The notes: generated by a model from the sequence alone, not told the origin. A stretch of 64,000 bases of DNA from Pinus tabuliformis (GCA_031772625.1 CM062816.1:634229269-634293268), one strand, 5' to 3'; shown: positions 1 to 13,093, counted from the first letter of the stretch. Program-made: numbers and translations.

Positions 1-447
1 TAAAAATATTAGATCATTAACTTGGAAGGTGTGTTGCTTTATATGGTGATCATGCCATGACTTTTTGTGATCCTTTTGCACCTATTGATGAAATCCTGCT
101 AGAAAACGATCTTCTTCCAATTCTACCAACTGCGCGAGATGCTCCTTCATAGTATCATGATCAGCCAAATCTGTTAATATTGCAATCAGCGGACTTGGCA
201 CAATATATTCCATGGGAATTATAGCCTCCTTCCCATATACCAGTCGGAAAGGGGTTTGGCCTGTCAACTTTTTACAAGTGGTCCTATTAGCTTGTTGGGC
301 CCTGACCCAGGTTCAAAGTTATTTGCACCAACCAACAAAGCCCTAAATTTTTGGCCCTTTCGACAACAACCCACATAGCACAGGTTGCAATCTCACCCGA
401 AGTCGTATTGGGGGATGCCATAACTAGGTTTCTGCATCCATAGGTCT
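1..447 (-). mobile_element. Ty3-gypsy integrase C-terminal fragment (second tandem copy)
   Basis: The minus strand encodes the C-terminal part of a Ty3-gypsy integrase, with the family's TPFRLVYG motif followed by a charged helix. Positions 1-1082 match about 4396-5506 in the same orientation, so this is a second copy of the unit at 4205-5506. It sits directly downstream, in minus-strand sense, of an LTR-like block, which is the same order as in the other copy. It is a broken fossil cut by the window edge. Family assignment is by recognised motif; the Tat-like lineage is inference. Confidence 0.75.
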
Positions 448-1082
448 GTGTGATGGGTTCCTATAGCTCCTAGGGCTTAGTTCTATCTTCACCAACCCTA
501 ACCCTCCCGACACATATAATTACAGTAATTCACATAAACAACATCTATACCTTCATGAAGGTCTTTAAACATTCATAGCATCAATAAATCATTCTGATCT
601 ATTACTTCCACACATAAGATAAGCATTCATTCATATAATTTCATATACAAAGCGAAAATATAGAAAATGCAGAAGTAAATACAAATACATAGATACACAA
701 CTGATGGACCATATGTATTCTCTCAAGTACAGAATCTTCTTCCTTGCACACTCGGTTGTAGCGGCCCGTACACTCAGTCTATGGACTTACCAAGGTCTCC
801 ACGCACTCAGCTACAGGAGCATTCCCCTTTGCCTAAGTACAGGAAACAGAATTTCCTGCCTAGAATCACTATGACCCTTCTATATATATCCTTTGATTTT
901 ACAATACCATGTTCCGCGGACCATGGGTGGGTCTCAAAACTTCTTACCTCCTAACAACTTAAGGGACTAAAGCCCCTATGATTCTTATAACCTTCATGCT
1001 CTGCTTCCACAAATCGTAGAGACTTTACAATTATACAAAAAGGAAGCACCAAAACTTGACCCCAGGGCATCCTATCCCAACA
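448..1082 (-). repeat. LTR-like block, element D (downstream copy)
   Basis: On the minus strand this block begins TGTTGGGATAGG and ends in CATCACA, the TG...CA form of an LTR. A TATATATA box in minus sense lies near 885. It is a direct repeat of 4836-5506 at roughly 85-90% identity by eye. A G-rich tract (GGGGGCC) just before its minus-sense start resembles a polypurine tract, which marks it as the 3' LTR of element D. The divergence between the copies indicates an old element. Confidence 0.6.
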
Positions 1083-1099
1083 GGCCCCCAACACAATTT

Positions 1100-3800
1100 C
1101 GTGACTGATCCTCGAGTCACTCGGTTGCTGCTTCGATATTTGCTTGGAGTTAACGAAACTCCAACTTCAAAACCTGTAGATCAACGATTCCTTCTGTAGC
1201 ATCCTGATGTACTTCCTCGAATAATTTTTTGGTAGTTGGGCCTTCCACCACGAAGCCCATGGTCCTTTGAGTCTATTGCATGCCCGTAAGTTTACTCTGT
1301 ACTGATAGAGTCAACTAGTTGGCCTCCTCTGCCCAAGGCTTTGTTCTTGCAACAAGAATTTCTTCCTTGCAACACAACTCATTAATTTCATTTTGCAGTA
1401 GCTTACCTTCTTGCAACTACGTGAATCGTTGTACTAGCGCTAGTGTTCGCACAGTAGATCAAATATCATCAAACTGTGTTTGCTTTTCCCTAATGTCCAT
1501 GCCAATCTTCTATAGAGTCGGGTCCTCCTACAGGGAAGTCCATAACTCCATGGCCTGCTCAAACAGTTTGGTGCAGCCCTTGACTGTGTCTTCTAAATTG
1601 GCCATGCCCTCTTTGATAGTAGCTTTGTGCTACTCTCGAACCTATGGAGGAGTCGTAGGCTGTAACTTCAATTGTAGATATGATATTTGTAACTGTCATT
1701 CAAACTAGACTCGGCCAATTTCGTCCCTAGACTCTTTTAATGTTGCAGACAACTTTTTGATCTTCTCCACGGACGTTGCTTCAGCCGAAGTGTTAAGTTC
1801 TGACAGCTCATTGCAAGCCTGTGTAATGGATGCTTCTAATTATAGGATTCTCGCAGTGATTTCCTCTTTCTCCTTTAGTGCCTATGCCTTTCTACAAATA
1901 TTTGTTGGTTTTTTGTTTTCACTTCACTGATAACCAACAGTGTGCACTGCTCCCTAATCGTAACTCTTCGTAGACCCCCTAGTGAATCTTGTGCAGTGTC
2001 TGGATAGGGAGTGTCGTAAGGTTTAGGCTCATACTCTTAATCTACAGTAGTTGAGTCATTGTTTCTTATGTTTCAGCGTGCAGGGATCCATTTGGTAACT
2101 GAACTATACAGAGATCCAAATTCTTGTTTTTATCCAGAACTAACATGTTTGCTTGATGCAGCCTTGCTTGCACCCCACTCACATGTCCCACGCTCGCCTA
2201 TACTCGACTTGTTTGGACCTGCAACTCATGCAAGTATTGTTGAACCTTTCCCAGTGCCTATTAGTATTGTTCCTCAAAGTGGCTCCATAGGTTAGTCGTG
2301 GTATCCTGAACCCTATTGTCGATTTCATCTAAGACCCCCACGATAAGGACTAAAGGGGTCGCCCTGGCTGCTCGGTTAGAAATATGTTTCTTCTGTAGCC
2401 CCGTGGTTGTCTTTTCCTGTCGCTTCTTTACCAAGAAGGGGGTTCCTTGCTTCGTGCCCCCTCCCTCTTCTTCCTCTATGTCTTTTGGTTTTGGCTTTTG
2501 CTGTGTATCAGACTCTTTAACGTCTATGGTGGTCTACGATGTTGTCATTGTGTAGGTTGCTCATTCTTTGTCTGCCACTTCCTTTTCTTTGGCAACAACC
2601 TCTTTCCACTGCACAACTTTCTCTTGGTCGGTATCTTTTTGTGCTTCATTTTTTTTTTTTTGTCTGTGCGGTCGTATCCTCCGCAACCTTGCTTGTAAAT
2701 GCACCCGCATCTAATGGGGTTATCCATTCAGGTGGCCACTTGGCCACGATCTCTGCTACGTATTCCTCAGCCACCAAGTAAAACTGCATTGTGGGATACG
2801 TGATAGAGTGGATAGAATATCCGCACGACTGCTTTATGAGGCCAAAATCACTCTTCATCTGGTCCACAAGTTTATTTTCCTACAATTTTCCCCCAAATTC
2901 TTCTGTCGGATCCATGCATTGATGTGGCAGGAAGGTGATCTAGTGGATCAGCATGTCCATGACTGAGATGGGTTCTCCCAGCCAAAGACACCTATCGTAC
3001 ACCAATGTAAGCAATTTCCATACACAAATGGTGTTTATGTTGGTGCGACTAAAATGTGGAACCCAGAGCATGTTCAGGAGCCCCACAGTCGCAACACTAG
3101 TGACCCACTTCATCATTTCCAATTGTGTAACCTCTGATTCTTCATAATATACCTTGGAAAGGTATTTGGTTGGCGTGAGATGAGGGAACTTCTCGTGATC
3201 CCCTAAGTCCCAATCCTCCATTTTTAGGGTTGGTATGCGGGCCAACAATGTGCCCTCAAACACCACCTTCTCCCACAATAGTGGTGTAGTCATCATGAAG
3301 TTTTCATTGTCAGGAGCTTTAGGGACCTTATTTGTGGCCTTGCGCAGTGGGATATACTTCGGTAGACGATTCATTGACTCACCCTCCACAACATCAATCT
3401 CATCGATGCCTCCACGCAGTTCTTCTTCACTCAAATCCCTCGGCTCTGTCGGTTGTTGTGGCCGATCCATCTTCCCCTCCTCGCAGGCTTTTGTGGGGTT
3501 TTTCTGCGGTAACTGCCTCACTGAGACCTGCTGGGGTTTCTTTTGCTTCTTATATGTCTCCTTTGACACAGAAGGTTTCGATATAGAAGGCTTAGGTCTG
3601 GAAGATCTAAGCATCATAGTCAGAAATCCTATAGGCACAAATGGTGTTGCTTCCATCTTAGCGGGAGTAGCAGTCATGTTGGCCACAAAACGTTCTCGGA
3701 GAAAGTCAGGTATGCTAGCCAACCCTGGTTGTGAAAGGAGCTCTTCCCAATTGGGCTTAGACATACAGTTCTGCTCGTGGCACAAAACATGGTGAAAAAG
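1100..3800 (-). pseudogene. Extra ORF region of element D, function unknown
   Basis: The minus strand carries a long degenerate coding region. Its upstream third is lysine/proline/glutamate-rich with a KKPQQ-type low-complexity stretch. The middle third is globular and rich in W, F and L. The part below about 2050 is charged and helical, like a coiled coil. I recognise no family. The layout (globular part, charged linker, coiled-coil tail) resembles the ORFs at 5507-8246 and 19758-22768, although I see no clear residue-level match to them. It is treated as a fossil with several breaks. Confidence 0.45.
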
Positions 3801-4204
3801 CTCAATATCAACTCTCTGGAAGAAAAGTGTTCAAATGATGGGCATCATACTATATTTAGAGATAATTTTGAACTCGAATCCAACTGTTCCCTCCAATTTC
3901 CGATCATTAATGCATCTTTGGAAGCATATTTCCAAAGATATGCCACATAAATGCGTCTTCATCGCTCCTTTCAACGAAAATTTTTTCATCCAATCATCTA
4001 CAGTGCTTCCAACGATCATTTTTCAGCCTAGCCACGTGGCACCTAGCCTTGTGGCATAGCTTCTTTTATGCAGCTCCCCTTTGTGCCTTACTTCCATCCA
4101 TCATGGAGCCCTCTTGCTTTGTCTTTCGTGCTTTCTGGAAGTGTATTTTATAGTCCCGTACTTCCTTGCAGTTTCCTGAAGTACTAAGACTATCCCACCA
4201 TCAT
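3801..4204. other. Spacer between ORF region and integrase of element D
   Basis: No gene is visible. The stretch is presumably the untranslated spacer of element D between its integrase end and the extra ORF. It contains short pyrimidine-rich runs and no repeat that I can recognise. Confidence 0.35.
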
Positions 4205-4835
4205 ATAGTAATTACGCAGGGGAAATATCTCCCCTGTATAGCTTCAATCGACTCCCATTGACTTTTCCCAGAAATAATTTCCCGTTCAGCGTCGCGAGCT
4301 GAACTGTGCCACCATCGGTAATTTCCTTCACAACATAGGGTCTCAGCCAATGCATTTGAAACTTCCCAGGGGATTTTGTAAATTTGTTGCTGTATATAAA
4401 TACCATATCATTAAACTGGAAGGTGCGCTTCTTTATATGGTGATCATACCATGCCTTTTCACGATCCTTTTGCACTTGTTGATGAAATCCTGTTAGAAAA
4501 TGATCTTCTTCCAATTCTACCAGTTGTGCGAGACGCTCCTCCATAGTATCACGATCAGTCGTAACTATCAATTCTGCAATCTGCAGACTTGGCACAGTAT
4601 ATTCCATGGGCATTATATCCTCCTGCCCATATACCAGTCGGAAAGGGGTTTGGCCTGTCAACTTTTTACAAGTGGTCCTATTGGCTTGTTGGGTCTTGAC
4701 CAAGGTTCAAAGTTAGCTGCGCCAACCAAAAAAACCCTAAACTGTCGGCCCTTTCGGAAACAACCCATGTAGCGCAGGCTGCACTCTCACCTGAAATAGT
4801 ATTGGGGGAATCGCAGAACCAGGTTTCTTCATCCA
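4205..4835 (-). mobile_element. Ty3-gypsy integrase C-terminal region (element D)
   Basis: The minus strand reads an integrase C-terminal segment with the motifs TPFRLVYG and MPMEY, a long charged helix, then a C-terminal fold ending in NGSRLKLYRG. This matches the integrase C-terminus typical of Tat-lineage Ty3-gypsy elements (NGSRLKPY type). The catalytic core is absent. It lies immediately after the LTR-like block in minus sense, which is not the order of an autonomous element, so gag to RNase H have been lost. It is broken as an element. Confidence 0.8.
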
Positions 4836-5506
4836 TAGGTATGTGTGATGGATTCCTATAGCTCCTAGGGCTTAGTTTTGTCTTCACAAACCTTGACCCT
4901 TCCAACATAGATAATTACAGTAATTCACATAAATAGCATCTATACCTTCGTGAAGGTCTTTAAACATTCATAACATCAATAAATCATTTTGATCTACTAC
5001 TTTTGCGCATAAGATAAACATTCATTCATATAATTTCAGATACAGAGCGAAAATATAGAAAATGCAGAAGTAAATACAAATACACATATACACAATTGTT
5101 GGACCAAAACTATCTTTATTAGATGTATTCTCTCAGGTACAGACTCTTCTTCCCTACGCACTCAGCTACAAGGGCCTGCGGACTTACCAACATCTTCACG
5201 CACTCAGCTGTCAGAGCCTTCCCCTTCGCCTAAGTATAGGAAATAGACTTTCCTACCTTAGTAATATGTTATATCCTAGACTCGCTATGACTCTTCTATA
5301 TATATCCTTTTCTTTTACAATACCATGGTCTGCGGACCATGGGCGAGTCTCAATACTTCTTATCTCCTAGCAACCTAAGGGACTAAATCCCTTTTGACTC
5401 TTATTACCTTCTCCCTCCACTTCCACAAATCACGGAGACTTTACAATTATACAAAAAGTAAGTACCAAAACTTGACCCCAGGTTACCCTATCTGAACAGC
5501 AGGTAT
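4836..5506 (-). repeat. LTR-like block, element D (upstream copy)
   Basis: This direct repeat of 448-1082 begins TGTTCAGATAGG on the minus strand and ends near CATCACA. The flank beyond 5506 does not resemble the polypurine-like flank of the other copy, so this is the outer (5') LTR of element D. D probably inserted here into the plus-strand fossil that resumes at 5507. Confidence 0.6.
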
Positions 5507-8246
5507 CTTTCCTTCCTGTATGCCAACATCATTAGTTGGATTGTCTCACATATGGATGAACAGACTATGACATTGAACAGTTCTAGCGGGCAGAATACTT
5601 GAAGTAGATGTATCACTTGCCCTAGTTATATGAACACGGAGACATTGTCAACTGTTGGGTGAAAAGGCCAACTAATTTTCATTAGACACCAACCCATTTT
5701 CACAAGACAAAGTCCATCAAGAAGGCTTACCAGTTCTTGATCATCTTCGATTGCAAAATATATGGTCAAGAGAGCACGAAAACCTTTCCTGAACGGTGGG
5801 AAATCTTACTGACCAACGGGTAAGTGGTGGGAGGCCATTCAACAGGTCAGATCCATTGGCTCAACAAATGATGTCCATGTAGCTAAGGATTGGAATCTGC
5901 CCAAGGATGAACAAGCCAGGTTCTATATGTCTGCATACTTACTGGATTCAATCTGTGCATAGTAGTAGTTCCCGGGCATGAACTGGACATGGACACCATG
6001 AGATACCTCCGTGAACATCTATTGCAAGTTTATTTCATACTATAGTTACTGAGGAGTAATGGCACGACTAACTGACCACTTTATCATCCCGTTATACAAG
6101 CTTATATTTGAACAGGATCCAGCTTACATGTCCTGAGAAGCAATGGAAGCGATAATAGACATTGGAGATTGGTATGCCTCACCAAGTGGAACGTTCATCA
6201 AAGTGTTTTGCAGAGAGAACCCTCTGTATGTCTTACCAAGGTATGCCACTAACAAATTTATCATGCAAGAAGTATCATGCCATCACGCTACATGGTTGTC
6301 AGTAATGCTGCATAGGAAGAAGAAAGCACCATGGCCCACTCTTCCTTTGCTGATCAGATTGTATGAGATAAATAACTTGAAAGTTGCAGATGGTGAGGCT
6401 AAGGAGATAGTGAAATTTGAGTTTAGCACTAAGGACTTTAATCCTTATGAACCCCATATTATTTTCAAGGACCATTATACGAGAGTTTACTTTTCGTGGA
6501 TCAGCGAGGCATTTCATTAGCCAAAAGAGGATCCTTGGAGGTACTGCTACAATGCCTCCAAAATCAATGAGTTAGCCAGTATAGCAAGGACTTCCATAGA
6601 TGGCATTAGTTTCGGAAGAAACAACAACAACAGCAGAAGGCAGAAATCCTATGCAGGATAAGGGAAAGAGGAAGATTATTGACAGTCTATAGGGAGAGAA
6701 AAGTTGAAAAATGAAAGCATATCCTCTTATCGCGAAGGCATCTTTGGCAGTGAAAGTAAAGAGGGAGAAATGGATGAAGAGAGTAGAGCAGAGATAGAGA
6801 GAAAAGTAAATGTTGGAGGAAGAAAAACTACAGTTGTAGGATATGCAGAAGAAGTTGAAGGAAGAACGGGAGTTGAGGAGGAGAGAACGGGAAGAGAAGC
6901 AGAAGTAGGAAGAAGAAAAAAGGAAAGGTGTGATGATAGAGGAAACAACGTCGATATAAGTTGAAGAGCAGGAGTAACCAGTAGCCGAGGAGGAAGGTGA
7001 ATAGATGCAAGATTAGTAGCTTGCTCATCATATTGAGAAATTAATTGAAGTGACAAACATGGAGTTGGAACAGGAGATGTAGCATGAAGTTGTTGACCTG
7101 ATGTCGAGAGAAACATAGGTCATCCCTCAGCCTCCACCACCTCCAGTAGTAGAGCTAGCCATGAGCAAGCAAGGAGATGTAGTTCTCTTTGATAATGATC
7201 TGGTCATGGATGTGTACAATCTATCATTTGATGAGTTCTAGAAGAGGATTGTACAAACGCAAAGGAAGCACTTTCTAGATGATCATGCTTCACCTACATT
7301 CATCAACGAAAGGGTGATAGTGTCCGATACTAGGAAGAATCCAACTACCATTGTCAAAGCCAACTTGGCCTATGCAGGAGCAACAAGATCAAATGTTCAG
7401 TATTTGACAGTCGAGAATGAGCAACTGGCACAGAACTTGTAGGTTATTAGGCAAGAGGCTGAACAACTCCGAGTAGTAGCGCAGAATGCAGTTTTCACAT
7501 TAACAAAGATGAGAGTAGCGATATTCTTTGAAGTGTCGGCACTTGGAGAAACCATGTGGAAGCTTTATGACAGATTTGTCACTGTGCGTAAAGAATTTTT
7601 TTGTTTTCATAGCCTACAATAGCAGAGAAAATATTTTGTTAAAACTCTCAAAAACATACAAGTTGCCATCACGTATGTACAAGAGTGGAAAATGCGGTTC
7701 AATGGGGCCCCACTTGACTTAGTGAAAAAAATGAAGCCACAGGAAGAGATGGAGAAATCGAAGGTTCAAATGTTGATTCTAAACAATAAGTAGCTCACCT
7801 CATTCATTGGGAGCATACATGCCTCATATGTGCACTTGTACAATACTTTGTATGTACTGGTGAGAACACACCAGATCCCATCAATTGGTTCCCTCACCAA
7901 AGCTAAACCCAAGAAACAAGTCCAACAGGAGGTCGAAGAGTACTTGGAGTAGCTAAGACAAGAGGCCACCATGGAAGACTTGGAGGTGAACGCACACAAC
8001 ATGCATAGGTTCATCGGTGGTCCTGTAAAAGTCAAAACAATGTTTCTCATGGTTCATAATGAGTTGGGCATAGGTTCCAAGACATTGTACCCAGATGCCA
8101 TGGAGGCTAGAGTCTACTTCCAGCAAGACATTGTTAATCAGTATGGGGACACCATCACACAATACCAATATTGGCACCAATATGTGACCGAGAAGCAACA
8201 AGTGGAGGTTGCTGAGCTAGAATTCCCCCAAACCCCAGAGTCATAG
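5507..8246 (+). pseudogene. Element E: degenerate long ORF of unknown function
   Basis: The plus strand carries a long, much-broken coding region. An early segment (about 5900-6250) resembles the element C ORF near 20490-20860: both read a YLSAY/YMSAY-like motif, then an xxPLYKxx(F/Y)xxDP motif, then a block ending LP.YxxxK. After it come an acidic, Glu/Arg-rich stretch near 6720-6960 and a helical C-terminal part ending near 8245. It is not a recognised gag, pol or env. Its upstream end is cut by element D. I treat it as an old retroelement-borne ORF. Confidence 0.5.
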
Positions 8247-9184
8247 TGTTATGTCTTGTTAGGTTTTCCCTACCCTATTTTGTCTTATATGGGTAAAAGT
8301 GGAAAATGTAATACTATTTATAATTATGTTTTAATTGAAATTCCAATTTTCAATATTGGAATATGAAAAGTCACCATGTAATATAATGCATCATTTTGTG
8401 AAGATGTCGAAGAGTCTTGAGGGTATTACAAAGGTCACAAAGGAGAGTTGAAGAGTCACCCCCTCTTGTTATAAATAGAACCTCATAAATCATGTAATAG
8501 GCTTTTGGGGAGCCAAGCTTGTGGCTAGGCTTAGGCTTAGAAAGAGCTTGGGAGTATTGTGACGAGCCTTAGCTTCTCCATAGCGTAGAGCGAGTATTAT
8601 TATTTGGAGGAGAAGGTGTTCTTGACTATAATGTTCCATTATTGGGGCTACTGGTCGTCAATGGTGTATGTATGAATGGAACTTTCACTTATAATAAAAA
8701 AATTAGAGCCAACATGCTTTCATGTATATGTTGTTAATATAGTAGGAATATTCTTTTTGTATTGGCAGTGAATGTTATTTAACTCATGCATATGCTTATG
8801 AACTATTTTATTTGTATTTGTACAAATCTTGTTGAATGTGTGTTGTTTGATTAACTCATCACTTTAACTTGTGTACTATTTTTCATATTACCTCGTGATG
8901 TTATTATGCTTGTGTGTTCCTTTCAAGTTTTGTACTATTACAGGCTTCCAAGGGGTGCACTTCCTTTTCCATTTGTGTGTTGGAACCTCCATGCATCGCA
9001 CTTGACTCTCCAAAGGGTCATACACTTTCACTCACCCAGAGTTATCATACTTTCCTCTGTGCATCTCCACGATCAAGGCATTACATTACCACCCACTGCT
9101 AGGAATCCTACTCCAAATGGTGTGAGGTCTAGTTGGGACTTCATATCGGGAAGATATCCTAAAATTTGGTGGCTCCATCATCGT
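8247..9184 (+). repeat. LTR-like 3' region of element E
   Basis: Just after the degenerate ORF the sequence begins TGTTATGTCTTG. It has a TATAAATA box at about 8470 followed by an ATAATAAA-type stretch near 8690, and ends close to CATCGTCAACA, where the LTR of element B begins. The layout fits an LTR with U3, R and U5. A second copy is not in the window, so the call rests on position and termini. Confidence 0.4.
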
Positions 9185-11202
9185 CAACACCAACCCTCCC
9201 ACATTTAACTGCTTTCACTGACCTGTTGGGGTAAAAATGATTTAAGGGCTACTATGACATGACCCGACATCCTAGATCCCATTAAGGAAGTGGTGTCGAC
9301 TAATGGTGACAAACTGACAAATCAACACCTCCTACAGGAACCATAGGTCACTCAGGGATTGAACAACCACCCCAGGTGGTAAAACCCTAAGATATACCTC
9401 TATTTCTCAACCTTGGGCCCTCAACCGCTCCCACATGAATGCCTCCATGTTATTGGGAGCCTCTAACTGCATCCACAAGCCCGCATCCACGCAGTTGCAA
9501 CCCAAAATTTTCAGTTCAAAGGTTGTGATCCTGGGTCTTGAGCCTAAATTCTGGGTCAGCCTCTAGACCACCATCCAAAACTCAGAGGGACTTTCCAGAA
9601 TCAATAATGACATTAATAAAAGGTCATACATGCAAAACTTGATTAAGGACTTGACCTAACCAGGCCTAACCATGAAATTCATTTCGTCAAACATATTAAG
9701 AACATGTAATATACAAGTCATGAATGCATATTTGAACATAGGGATATGATACTTATATGAGAATCATCAAAAAGTTCAAATTCCCTCTCATAATAGCTAT
9801 AATAAAATTTGTTAGCTCATGAATTCAATAACCATTCACCAACTAATCAAAACATGTCAAAATCCATAAGTAGAACCTGTTATGAAACCATGCTTATAAA
9901 CAGCAAATGAACAACATATAAACCATGATAGAACAACCATCAAAGCCACATTATATGAAGTAAAAATACTTCGTAAACAAGTAGGAACAAAGTTCTTATT
10001 ATCATATGTAAAATCCAACCAAGTCAGGGACTTCCACGTACCACCCAACCATAGATTGATTTGAACCAACTATTTCTTTCAGCTAATCACCCCTATGCTA
10101 TATTCCAAGCATGAATTGTGGGACTTAAGAAAAAACAATGAGGGCTTCCTGGAGATTAAACCACCTCCACCCTTAGACTTTACCACAATTCTGCCAAAAC
10201 TGGTCAAGGGATCACTCGGCCCAAAACAAGAATACGAATAACCAGGGCTTCCTGGAGATTAAACCACCTCCACCCTCAGACTTTTTCGTGGTTCCATCAA
10301 AACCAATCAAGGGAAAACTAAGCCCAAAACAAGCTTGGATGCCTCATAATTTCTTCACCAATACCTTGAGGAATTTTCTCATCTCTACCCTCAGACTTTA
10401 TCGCAATCTCGCCAAACTAGTCAAGGGATACCTAGGCCCTTGTGAATTTTCCTAATACCACCTCACTCGGATCCAAAACCTTCCAAAAATCCAAAGCTCA
10501 TCCAAGTAAAATAACCACATAAAACCATGGCTATATGGAAAAGGTAAGGAAAGGCTTAAACCACTCTCACATCTAGCAAAACACATGCCAATGGCAACAG
10601 GAGAACCAAATACACACATACATGTACCATGCATTCACCAACTAGCTAGGAATTTACACATGAAAACTATTACCTACAAGTATTCATGTCGAATCTACTT
10701 GATCCAACTTTTCCTTGATTGTCCTTTGTTATCCTTGTCCTTCCTTTTGCTTCCTTTCTCTAATTCATGTGTGCTCCAAGAATTCTCTTTCTATCTAAGA
10801 GTATGAGAGAGTGAGAGAATAGAAGAGAGCTCCAAGCTAAAACTAACAAAAGGTTAAATTGAGAAAAATTGTGAACTAATCCTTAGAAGCATTTTTATCA
10901 TTGAGGCCTCTATTTTCTTCAATTTCCTCTCTTTTTCCTTCAATTTTCCTCTCATGCAAACCGATGACCTTTCATCTCCCTTTTCTCCTATTTTTCTTTA
11001 TTTTCATGAATAAAATGCCAATTAATGCCTCTTTACCTTTCTAAATCCTTTTCCAATTTTCTTAGCCATAGTCAACCAAATGAACACCCACTAGGATGTG
11101 TTTCCCAACATTCAGCTTAGAATACATGTCCCATGATCTTGGTCATATTTTGCCTTTATTAACTTTATTACATGAAATTTTAACTCGAGGTTGGTGTAAA
11201 CA
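9185..11202 (-). repeat. 3' LTR of element B (about 2.0 kb)
   Basis: The minus-sense start is TGTTTACACCAACC at 11202, right after a polypurine tract. The low end (9185-9560) matches 26839-27204 in the same orientation. The start (about 10680-11202) matches, in reverse complement, 27207-27720 and 60149-60750. It contains an internal tandem repeat at 10140-10440. The low boundary is uncertain by a few bases because it abuts element E. Confidence 0.82.
10140..10440. repeat. Internal tandem repeat of the B-family LTR (about 3 units)
   Basis: The phrase GGCTTCCTGGAGATTAAACC recurs at about 10143 and 10250, each time followed by CACCTCCACCCT and AGACTTT. A third, more diverged unit ends near 10440. 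The period is about 100-112 bp. Related LTRs at 27925-28250 and 60880-61080 have their own, differently sized repeats at the equivalent place. Confidence 0.75.
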
Positions 11203-11222
11203 TTTCCCCCTTAGGGGAACAC
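11203..11222 (-). other. Polypurine tract of element B
   Basis: In minus sense CCCCTAAGGGGGAAA lies directly before the LTR start TGTTTACACC. The same arrangement, CCCCCAAGGGGGAGG, precedes the related LTR at 60149. Confidence 0.8.
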
Positions 11223-11680
11223 AGACTTAGGTGTTCTATGACACCTATGACCAGAAAGACCATTGAAAACCAAAACATACTACCCATGGGGATTTATAGC
11301 TTAGCTTGATGCAGTATTTACAATGAACAACCTAATGAAAAGAAAAAACAACATGACAAACATCACAACAAGACAACCATACCGCTTATTGGAGATTTAT
11401 AATGTAGCTTATTGGATTATTTACAAAAACAACCATACATAAATATGTACATATGCCAAAACTCATTTTCCTCAATTGGAAAATAATGAAGGATACATAG
11501 CCTGCATCTTATCAGCCATCTCCCATGTGGCTTCATTAGGCCAAAGTGCTTCCACTACACTTTAACTTGCTCAGTTCCGTAACATGAGTTGTTTCCCCTA
11601 CAAAATGCATTGAGGTTTCGACTAGAATTCTCCTTCTAGATCCACCTGCAATATAGACTAATCAATCACATGTTCAACAT
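11223..11680 (-). other. 3' untranslated part of element B
   Basis: No coding is visible. In reverse complement it matches about 59910-60130, the stretch before the other B-family LTR, including a shared ATAGGTGYCAT phrase. It is therefore element-internal, between integrase and the polypurine tract. Confidence 0.6.
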
Positions 11681-11683
11681 CTT

Positions 11684-13088
11684 TCACAAGTCTTTAAGAA
11701 ATGAAACATGGAAAACAACATGGAATTTCACTATCGGCGGTAGTGCAAATCTGTAGGCCACCGGTCCAATCCTCTCAAGGATCTCGAAAGACCTGAAATA
11801 CTGAGGTGCCAACTTAGCACATGACCCAATCCTCAAGGATCTCTTCTTGGGCTTGATGTGAAAGTACACATGCTCCCCAATCTGAAACTCCTTAAGCACC
11901 ATGTGTTGATGTTCATAACTCTTTTATCTATCTTGTGTTTCCAGTAGATTCTTCTTGATAACCTTCATTTATTGTTCTATTTCTACCACATGTCTATTCT
12001 TATCAATACCTTGTTCACCAGATCACTCCAGCTGATGAGAGTGTTACAACTCCGCCCATAAAGTTCCTGAAACAGACTCATCCTTAGTGACTCTTGATAC
12101 CCATTGTTGTTAACTAAACTTAAGTATTGGAATATACTCCTATCACCTCCTTTGTTGGTGCAAACATACATCCTCAGCATATCCTCCAGGATATTTTTAA
12201 CCCTCTTTTTCTATCCATCTATCTACAAATGATAATTTTTATTAAAATCCAACTTTATACCCAAACCTGCAAATAAATCCTTCCAAAACCTGGAAGTGAA
12301 CTTGGAATCTCTATCGGATACAATCTTCTTAGGAATACCATGCAATCTCACTATCTCCCTAATGAAGACATGTGCTACCTCACTAGTTGAATAAGTAGAC
12401 TTAACTACTATGAAGTGAGCCACCTTAGTTAACCTTTCAATCACAACCATGATGGAATCATGATGTTTAGATGTTCTCAGAAAACCTGTAATGAAATCCA
12501 TGGAAATGACCTCCCATTTTCCCTCTGGAGTTGAAATCGATTGTAATAGACCACCTAGATGCTTACACTTTTCTTTTACCTGTTGAACAGCTTGCGATGA
12601 ACTCATCTACCTCTTTCTTCAGATTCGGCCAATATTAGAACTTCTACCTGTTTTCCTTCCTGCAAGATCTGATCCTACAAATTTGTCCCATATGAACTCA
12701 TAACTTCTATGTGGTTTACCTACACTCTCCTGCTAAGAGCATCTGGAACCTTATTTTCCTTACCCTTGATGTACCTGATCTTGAAATAAAACTCACTAAG
12801 AATATAAGCTAACTACCTAGCTTCTCTATCATTCAAATTAGGTTGGTCAAATAAGTATCTCAGCCCACTATGATTACTCATCAACACAAACCTCCTACCA
12901 AGAAGATAGTGTCTCCACATATTCAATGCATGAATGATTGTTTCCAACTCAAGATCATGTGTCACATAGTTCTACTCATGCTTATTTAGTTTCCTTGACT
13001 CATAGCATACTACATGTCCCTCCTGCATCAAGACTCTACCAATTCCTCTCTTGCAAGCATTTGCACACACCACGAACTCTTTATCTAG
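11684..13088 (-). mobile_element. Element B integrase and RNase H region
   Basis: The minus strand reads, from high to low coordinates, an RNase H start (KEFVVCANACKRGIG-like), then an integrase core with MDFITG, RLTKVAHF and VSDRDSKF motifs, then a C-terminal integrase part with APQYFRSFEIL and HVVFHVSFLKDL. These are characteristic of chromovirus-type Ty3-gypsy pol. The region is broken. It continues at 23700 on the far side of element C. Confidence 0.85.
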
Positions 13089-13093
13089 ATATG
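13089..13093. repeat. Target-site duplication of element C (left)
   Basis: ATATG here is repeated at 23695-23699. Removing C and one copy restores the RNase H reading frame of element B, which confirms the insertion. Confidence 0.85.

Larger units (their letters stand above)
448..5506 (-). mobile_element. Element D: decayed Ty3-gypsy relative with a long extra ORF
   Basis: In minus sense the order is LTR-like block (5506-4836), integrase C-terminal remnant (4835-4205), a long degenerate ORF region (about 3800-1100), then the second LTR-like block (1082-448), after which integrase begins again. Gag, protease, RT and RNase H are absent. The extra ORF follows integrase, the slot where Athila/Tat-type Ty3 elements carry an accessory ORF (established knowledge). 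The integrase is repeated beyond the 3' LTR, so this looks like a tandem array of a non-autonomous derivative. The element is broken in many places and old. Confidence 0.55.

Noticed and set aside
1319-1708. Plus-strand frame of 129 codons
   Set aside because: It is the shadow of the degenerate minus-strand ORF of element D.
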